From positions 124,001 through 188,000 of the forward strand of contig NZ_JBGCCH010000009.1 in assembly GCF_041261205.1 (NCBI RefSeq): a DNA stretch of 64,000 nucleotides. Direction: 5' to 3'. Source of the DNA: Catenulispora sp. MAP5-51 (GTDB taxonomy: Bacteria; Actinomycetota; Actinomycetes; Streptomycetales; Catenulisporaceae). Positions 60,217 through 64,000 of the stretch are shown here, piece after piece. Under the pieces are notes generated by a model, which saw nothing but the letters and a program-made list of their open reading frames with translations, was not told the origin of the DNA and did not search any database. Within the stretch, counting starts at the first letter, position 1; the number at the start of each line of letters is the position of its first letter. The position numbers and the translations under genes are program-made.

Positions 60217-60288
60217 GGTGCGAACAGCCTAGCGGCGGCGCCCTCGGCGTGGGGAAGCCCCGCGCCCCGCGCCCCCGTGCCCCCGCGC

Positions 60289-60897
60289 CTACTTCACCGC
60301 CATCGCGATCCCGGCCACCATCAGCACCACCGCCTCCGAGGCCGCCGCGATCCGCTGGTTCAGCCGCCCCTGCTCGTCCCGGAAGCGCCGCACCGCCGCG
60401 CTCTCCGGCACGATCCCCAGCCCGACCTCGTTGCTCACCGCCAGCACCGGCACCGTCGCCGCGCGCCACGCGTCCTCGAGCTCGTCGAACCGGGCCGCCA
60501 GCTTCTGCTCGCCGCCGCCGTACCAGGCCTCGTCGTCCCAGGCGCCGGCCTCGTCCATCATCGCCGTCAGCCACAGGGTCAGGCAGTCCACCAGCACCGG
60601 CCGGGTCGCGCCGCGCAGCACGGCGGCGACGTCCGCCGTCTCCGCCGTGGCCCAGGAATCCGGCCGCCGTTCCCGGTGCCGCCGGACCCGCTCGGCCCAG
60701 TCGGCGTCGCCGTCCCGCCGGCCGCCGGTCGCGACGTAGAGCGCGTCGCCGGGGCGGCCGGCGCCGTCAGCCAGGAGGGTGAGCCGACGCTCGGCCTCGG
60801 AGGACTTACCCGAACGCGCGCCGCCAAGGATCAACGTCCGCGTTATGTTATTCAGCGATGGCTGGGCGATTGAAGGGGTCAACACTGTGACTTTCAT
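60289..60897 (-). CDS. cobU: Adenosylcobinamide kinase/guanylyltransferase
   Basis: 202 residues. CobU/CobP phosphorylates adenosylcobinamide and then adds GMP, before cobS. P-loop LILGGARSGKSSEAE, VDCLTLWLTAMM, and VLAVSNEVGLGIVPE are characteristic. The longest start is an ATG at 60897; a GTG at 60885 is also possible. Both lie inside the 5' end of the divergent 69-residue gene, so the two genes share no intergenic space. cobT is 72 nt downstream on the same strand, giving cobU-cobT-cobS in order. Confidence 0.92.
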   Translation of the reverse strand: MKVTVLTPSIAQPSLNNITRTLILGGARSGKSSEAERRLTLLADGAGRPGDALYVATGGRRDGDADWAERVRRHRERRPDSWATAETADVAAVLRGATRPVLVDCLTLWLTAMMDEAGAWDDEAWYGGGEQKLAARFDELEDAWRAATVPVLAVSNEVGLGIVPESAAVRRFRDEQGRLNQRIAAASEAVVLMVAGIAMAVK

Positions 60898-61096
60898 GTG
60901 GCGTTATGAGGACACCGCCGGCGGCGAGAAGGACACCGGTGCGAAACCGGAGGAGTTCTCCACGCAGTCCGACGCCGAGAGCTGGATCGGAGAGAACTGG
61001 AAGGACCTCCTGGAGGCCGGGGTCGACCAGGTCACGCTGATGGAGGACACCGCGGTCGTCTACGGCCCGATGTCGCTGCACCCGGTGGAGCAATAG
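60887..61096 (+). CDS. Conserved small acidic protein divergent from cobU
   Basis: 69 residues from a GTG at 60887 with AAGGGG 8 nt upstream (an ATG at 60896 is the alternative). MTFMWRYEDTAGGEKD and SDAESWIGENWKDLLEAGVDQVTLMEDTAVVYGPMSL are compact and acidic, with no motif I recognise. The good Shine-Dalgarno, codon use and intact frame argue for a real gene. Its 5' end overlaps that of cobU on the other strand. Function unknown. Confidence 0.75.
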   Translation: MTFMWRYEDTAGGEKDTGAKPEEFSTQSDAESWIGENWKDLLEAGVDQVTLMEDTAVVYGPMSLHPVEQ

Positions 61097-61098
61097 TC

Positions 61099-61587
61099 TC
61101 ACCCGGCCGGCGACGGCTCGCGGGTATACGAGGCCACTTTGCTGCGGCCGGCGTAGGTGACGTCCATCACGACGTGCTCGCCGGCCAGCACCAGTGGCAG
61201 CCACAGGCGTGAGTCGTCCCACATCCGGTCGTAGGGCAGATCCGCCTCGGCCATCCAGTCCGCGGCGATCTCCGCGCTCTCCCGCGGCTCCCCGGCGTAC
61301 TTCGCCGCCGTGAAGTAGTGCAGCCGCAGATCATCCCACTCCGGCACGTCCGGGAACCGGAACGTCAGCACCGCGGCCGGCGTCAGGTCGCCCACCGCCA
61401 GCGTCATGCCGGTCTCCTCGGCGAACTCCCGCACGACCGCCTCCTCCGGACTCTCCCCGGGCTCGAGCTTGCCGCCCGGGCAGTTGATCAGACCGGCGCC
61501 GAAGCCCGTCTTCTTCAGCCCGACGAGCACTTCGGGACGTCCATCGGATCCGGTGCGCCGCAGCAGCGCGGAGGTGACGATCAGCAC
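61099..61587 (-). CDS. Nudix hydrolase, MTH1-like (8-oxo-dGTPase candidate)
   Basis: 162 residues. The Nudix box GGKLEPGESPEEAVVREFAEETGM is complete (listed residues G, E, REFAEE, G). The preceding KKTGFGAGLINCPGGK resembles the substrate-binding region of human MTH1, suggesting removal of oxidised purine nucleotides, though other nucleoside diphosphates linked to X are possible. The small acidic gene ends 2 nt away on the opposite strand. Family is secure, substrate is a guess from similarity. Confidence 0.88.
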   Translation of the reverse strand: MLIVTSALLRRTGSDGRPEVLVGLKKTGFGAGLINCPGGKLEPGESPEEAVVREFAEETGMTLAVGDLTPAAVLTFRFPDVPEWDDLRLHYFTAAKYAGEPRESAEIAADWMAEADLPYDRMWDDSRLWLPLVLAGEHVVMDVTYAGRSKVASYTREPSPAG

Positions 61588-61675
61588 CCCGCGAGCTTAG
61601 CCAGTCGCTCTCACTCGTTTGCCCGCCGCATCACTCATTGAGGTGATCAATACATGCGCCCCGCGCGCCGATCCG

Positions 61676-61697
61676 ATATTCGGGGGAACCCGAAGAT
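61676..61697 (+). promoter_or_regulatory. Inverted repeat over the HNH gene ribosome-binding site
   Basis: ATATTCGGG (61676-61684), GGAA loop, CCCGAAGAT (61689-61697), one mismatch in nine pairs, ending directly before the GTG at 61698. The purine-rich ribosome-binding sequence is inside it, so it could hide the start or be an operator. Confidence 0.5.
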
Positions 61698-61994
61698 GTG
61701 AGTGGATCGCAGGATCTGGTGAAGCTACCGCGAAACTGGAACCGGCTGGTACGCAAAGTCATGCGGCGCTGTGGCCGGCGCTGCGAATGGAAGCACGCCC
61801 ATTTCTCGGTCGGCTGCTCCCGCGAGGCCGGCATGGTCGTCCACGCCGGCAAGAAGGACGACCACTCCCTGGACAACCTCCTCGGCCTGTGCACATGGCA
61901 CGCCGCGCAGAAGGCGGCCCTGGAATGGGAGGCCAGCTTGCACGTCGCGATCAAAGTCCGACCGCCGGCCGAGGACAAGAGGGACAAGTCCTAG
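61698..61994 (+). CDS. HNH-type small protein
   Basis: 98 residues from a GTG. The layout WNRLVRKVMRRCGRRCEW, GCSREAGMVVHAGKKDDHSLDNLLGLCTWHAAQK matches actinobacterial and actinophage HNH endonucleases: zinc Cys pairs, then His, Asn and His of the beta-beta-alpha metal motif. The usual residue before the first His is Asp (VDHI); here it reads VVHA, so nuclease activity is uncertain. Single-domain and short, it may be a free-standing nuclease or a domesticated phage relic. The stop overlaps a 9-nt tandem repeat. Confidence 0.78.
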   Translation: MSGSQDLVKLPRNWNRLVRKVMRRCGRRCEWKHAHFSVGCSREAGMVVHAGKKDDHSLDNLLGLCTWHAAQKAALEWEASLHVAIKVRPPAEDKRDKS

Positions 61995-62028
61995 ACCCTC
62001 AAGTCTCTCAAATCCCGCAGGTCCCTCA
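61993..62028. repeat. 9-nt tandem repeat between convergent stops
   Basis: Four 9-nt units at 61993-62001, 62002-62010, 62011-62019 and 62020-62028. On the minus strand they read TGAGGGACC, TGCGGGATT, TGAGAGACT, TGAGGGTCT; the first TGA is the stop of the rhomboid-like gene and two later copies are also in-frame TGA. The HNH gene's TAG overlaps the left end. Confidence 0.85.
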
Positions 62029-62655
62029 GGGTGCGATCCAGAAGAACGCAAACCCGATCGCCAGCGCGCACAGATGCCCGATCGCAGTGAAGTCCCGCCG
62101 GTTCTTGAGCCATCCGTACCCGTAGAAACCGATCAGCGCCACGACATAGGGCACCAGCCACGGCATCGGAATCCGGTACGCCAACACCGCCGACGCCCCA
62201 GCCTGCGCATAGCTGACGCCGTAGTCGGCCGTGGTCCGCTCCGACTGCGGAAGCCGTCCGGCGTGGATCTCCCGCGCGACCCACCCCTCGCTCAGCAGCG
62301 TCGCCCCGACGTGGGCGACCAGCAGCACCACCAGCCATCGCCACGTCCCCAGCCAGTGCTCGGCCGGGGCGTGGAAGACGCTGTAGGTCACCGCATAGAA
62401 CAGCCAACTGGTCCCCGCGGTGAAGAACAGACTGGTGATCATCACCTTGACCGGAGCGTGCCGCAGCCGATCCAGGTTCGTGGAGTTCTGTTCCAGCAGC
62501 TTCTTCGCGCGGTCGGCCGGCAGCCGCCTGACATAGAGCGACACGCCGAACAGCGCGACCAGCCACAGATAGGTCCCCGGCGCGTCGCGGACGTAGTCCC
62601 ACACGTCGGCGGGCAGACGGCTCAGCACGCTGTCACGATAGCCAAGCTCGGCCAT
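62026..62655 (-). CDS. Rhomboid-like membrane protein
   Basis: 209 residues with about six hydrophobic segments from the ATG at 62655. The region TTADYGVSYAQAGASAVLAY aligns in position with the rhomboid active-site GxSx helix, and IGHLCALAIGF holds the later His. The residue after the Ser is Tyr, not Gly, so this belongs with actinobacterial rhomboid-like proteins whose protease activity is unproven. It sits immediately downstream of a broken ftsH fragment; the frame continues upstream into it. Family moderately confident, activity unknown. Confidence 0.7.
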   Translation of the reverse strand: MAELGYRDSVLSRLPADVWDYVRDAPGTYLWLVALFGVSLYVRRLPADRAKKLLEQNSTNLDRLRHAPVKVMITSLFFTAGTSWLFYAVTYSVFHAPAEHWLGTWRWLVVLLVAHVGATLLSEGWVAREIHAGRLPQSERTTADYGVSYAQAGASAVLAYRIPMPWLVPYVVALIGFYGYGWLKNRRDFTAIGHLCALAIGFAFFWIAP

Positions 62656-62716
62656 GGCTAATCCGAGTCGGACACCTGCCGCGGCACCGCCGCCACCCGA
62701 TGGGCATCGGCCTCGT

Positions 62717-63117
62717 TCAGCGCGGCGGCACCGGCTTGGGCGGCCCGCGCCGTCCCAGCCCTCCCATCGCCCGGCGCTTATCCGGCGCGCGATCAGCGGC
62801 CACAGGCCCAGCAGCGGCGCCACCGGCGCCAGCGAGATCAGCAGGTTGATCAGGAAGCTCTGCTGCTGGACCACCGGCTTGGCGGTGATGGTCACGCCGT
62901 TGGTCGACAGCTGCTGCCACAGCGGGTCCTCGGCCCAGGACGGCCGCTGCGTGTCGAACTTGACGTAGGTGTCGCTGCCATCGTCGGGCACCGGCGCCTT
63001 CTCCTTCAGGTCGCCCTGGATGGCGTCGCCCTTGGAGTAGACCTCCTTGACGTTGTTCGCGGCCACCTGCTTGGTGAACTCGGTATACGGGATCTTCGTC
63101 GAGGAGCCGCTCGCGGG
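62717..63117 (-). pseudogene. Truncated, frameshifted ftsH N-terminal fragment
   Basis: On the minus strand the frame reads SSTKIPYTEFTKQVAANNV, YSKGDAIQGDLKEKAPVP, FDTQRPSWAEDPLWQQL and TITAKPVVQQQSFLINLLI, then a hydrophobic segment to GLWPLIARRISAG. This is the extracytoplasmic domain and second membrane segment of the FtsH protease. The first membrane segment is missing (a TGA lies upstream), a frameshift near 62768 moves MGGLGRRGPPKPVPPR into another frame, and a stop follows at 62717. The AAA ATPase and M41 protease domains are absent. It is a relic or a chimeric leftover beside the rhomboid-like gene. Confidence 0.75.
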
Positions 63118-63207
63118 TGAGTGGTCGGTTATTCAGACTGATTCCGAGACTCATAGGGATCCGTACGAGCTAAAGCCGTACCCCCATTTGTGCCGAAGGA
63201 CATGGGT

Positions 63208-63903
63208 ATGCGGACCATGATGCGGAGCGCGGCGGCCGTCGGTGTGGTGGTCGCCGCCGCGATGACGGTGGGGACCATGTCCACGCTCGCGGCCCGGGCC
63301 GGCGCCGTGCCCACGCTGCCCACCGACGCCAGCGCCAGCGGAAGCGCCGACGGAGTGCGCGTGGAGATCAGCGACGACACCCGTTCGGCCCATTCCGGCG
63401 ACGTCGTCGACTACACGGTGCGCGTGGACAACCAATCGCCGACCTCGTACCCGGACCTCGAGGTCTACCACCTGGTCCCGGCCGGCTTCCAGCTCGTCGA
63501 CTCCAGCCCCGCCGCCACCCAGCAGGACCGCACGATGCGCTGGACGGCGAACGTCCCGGCCGGCCGCACCGCGGTCTTCACCGACCAGGTGATGGCCGGC
63601 ACCGTCGAGGAGTCCGACCACCTGGCCCCCCGCACCCGCGACGCCAAGCCACCGACCGAGACCGAGACCGACCAGTTCACCTCCACGGCCTGCGCCCGCA
63701 GCACCACCACCGGCTCGACCCTGGCCTGCGGCACCGTGCGCGAGCAGCTGACCGACGGCCCCGCCGCGTTGGCCGGCCTCGCGGCGCCCGCGGCGAAGCA
63801 CTGGCAGCCGGGGCTGCTGTGGATCGCGCTGCTCGCGGTGGTGTACTCGGCGTTCCGGGGGGTTTTCCGGAGGCGGAAGAAGACGGAGGTCGAAGAGGGC
63901 TGA
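63208..63903 (+). CDS. Exported DUF11-like protein with C-terminal membrane anchor
   Basis: 231 residues from the ATG at 63208 (GAAGGA upstream); ATG and GTG codons a little upstream are alternatives. A signal peptide ends near AARAGA. Residues about 45-125 form a DUF11/CARDB-like beta-sandwich (DYTVRVDNQSPTSYPDLEVYHLVPAGFQLVDSSPA), followed by a Thr-rich stretch and a C-terminal transmembrane helix (LLWIALLAVVYSAFRGVF) with a basic, acidic-ended tail. Likely surface-displayed and membrane-anchored. Function unknown. Confidence 0.82.
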   Translation: MRTMMRSAAAVGVVVAAAMTVGTMSTLAARAGAVPTLPTDASASGSADGVRVEISDDTRSAHSGDVVDYTVRVDNQSPTSYPDLEVYHLVPAGFQLVDSSPAATQQDRTMRWTANVPAGRTAVFTDQVMAGTVEESDHLAPRTRDAKPPTETETDQFTSTACARSTTTGSTLACGTVREQLTDGPAALAGLAAPAAKHWQPGLLWIALLAVVYSAFRGVFRRRKKTEVEEG

Positions 63904-64000
63904 GGTGGCGGGCGGCGGAGAGGGCTCTCGCTGCCTGCCCGCCTGCCCGCCTGGGCCGCTCGCTGCCTGCCCGCGCCGCGCGGTGCCTGCCGGGCCGCTC
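63904..64000 (+). repeat. 32-nt repeat after the last gene, cut by the window end
   Basis: CGCTGCCTGCCCGC occurs at 63929 and again at 63961 (32-nt period), with CCTGCCCG sub-repeats between and a degenerate third copy near 63984. It begins 25 nt after the stop of the DUF11-like gene and runs to the edge. Confidence 0.7.

Noticed and set aside
60217-60288. Cobalamin riboswitch controlling the cob genes
   Set aside because: Gaps around cobU, cobT and cobS are too small or made of repeats; no B12-box-containing aptamer was recognised.

Overview
The window is about 70% G+C and carries densely packed genes typical of Actinomycetota. Markers include class II nrdRJ next to lexA, the pepA-lpdA-sucB-gcvT block, mycothiol-dependent-isomerase-like and DUF1707/DUF4232 proteins, GTG starts, and IdeR/DmdR-type iron boxes. 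The content is streptomycete-like; Catenulisporales or a neighbouring order is possible, but genus cannot be fixed from sequence alone. I saw no rRNA, tRNA, CRISPR array, insertion sequence or phage block.

Layout. 1-7.0 kb: the 3' part of dxs, a GT39-like membrane glycosyltransferase, a winged-helix (AlkZ/YcaQ-like) protein, DUF427, AlaX-type tRNA editing, and a coupled PAP2 phosphatase/HMA metal chaperone pair. 7.4-11.7 kb: a gamma-glutamyl-amine utilisation operon (glutamine synthetase-like ligase, class I amidotransferase hydrolase, aldehyde dehydrogenase, SDR). 11.7-15.2 kb: a DUF1707/LiaF-like protein and a NodI/NodJ-type ABC exporter. 15.4-24.4 kb: six tightly coupled genes in the order of the rhizobactin 1021 set rhbABCDEF, behind an iron box; they predict a citrate-hydroxamate siderophore of schizokinen type built on 1,3-diaminopropane. 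24.6-29.6 kb: an ArsR-like regulator, a DinG-type Fe-S helicase, and two tandem DUF4232 lipoproteins. 29.7-34.7 kb: lexA divergent from nrdR-nrdJ, with SOS boxes and paired NrdR boxes between them, closed by a perfect bidirectional terminator. 34.7-47.6 kb: an accessory and regulatory stretch holding a CWB2 surface protein, M48 protease, DinB/MDMPI-like protein, ribA plus LigB dioxygenase under a MarR gene, TetR/epimerase and HxlR/NAD-binding divergent pairs, and two flavoproteins. 47.6-57 kb: an iron-box-led small reading frame, then sucB, lpdA, a VIT1-like transporter, pepA, gcvT and a galactose-mutarotase-like protein. 57-61 kb: a metallo-beta-lactamase-fold protein and cobS, cobT, cobU. 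61-64 kb: a Nudix hydrolase, an HNH protein, a rhomboid-like protein, a broken ftsH fragment and a DUF11-like surface protein.

The most unusual recurring signal is not a gene family. At least eight genes (rhbF, lexA, the LigB gene, the MarR gene, the small iron-box ORF, the Sel1 gene, cobT, and the convergent HNH/rhomboid pair) carry short tandem repeats that begin at, span or abut the stop codon. Several are made from the gene's own terminal codons, and period and sequence differ each time (9 to 69 nt). Related short-unit repeats appear inside coding sequence in the N-termini of RhbA and RhbB and inside an amine-oxidase-like gene. The cobT-cobS spacer is made almost entirely of such copies, and its last copy supplies the cobS start codon.
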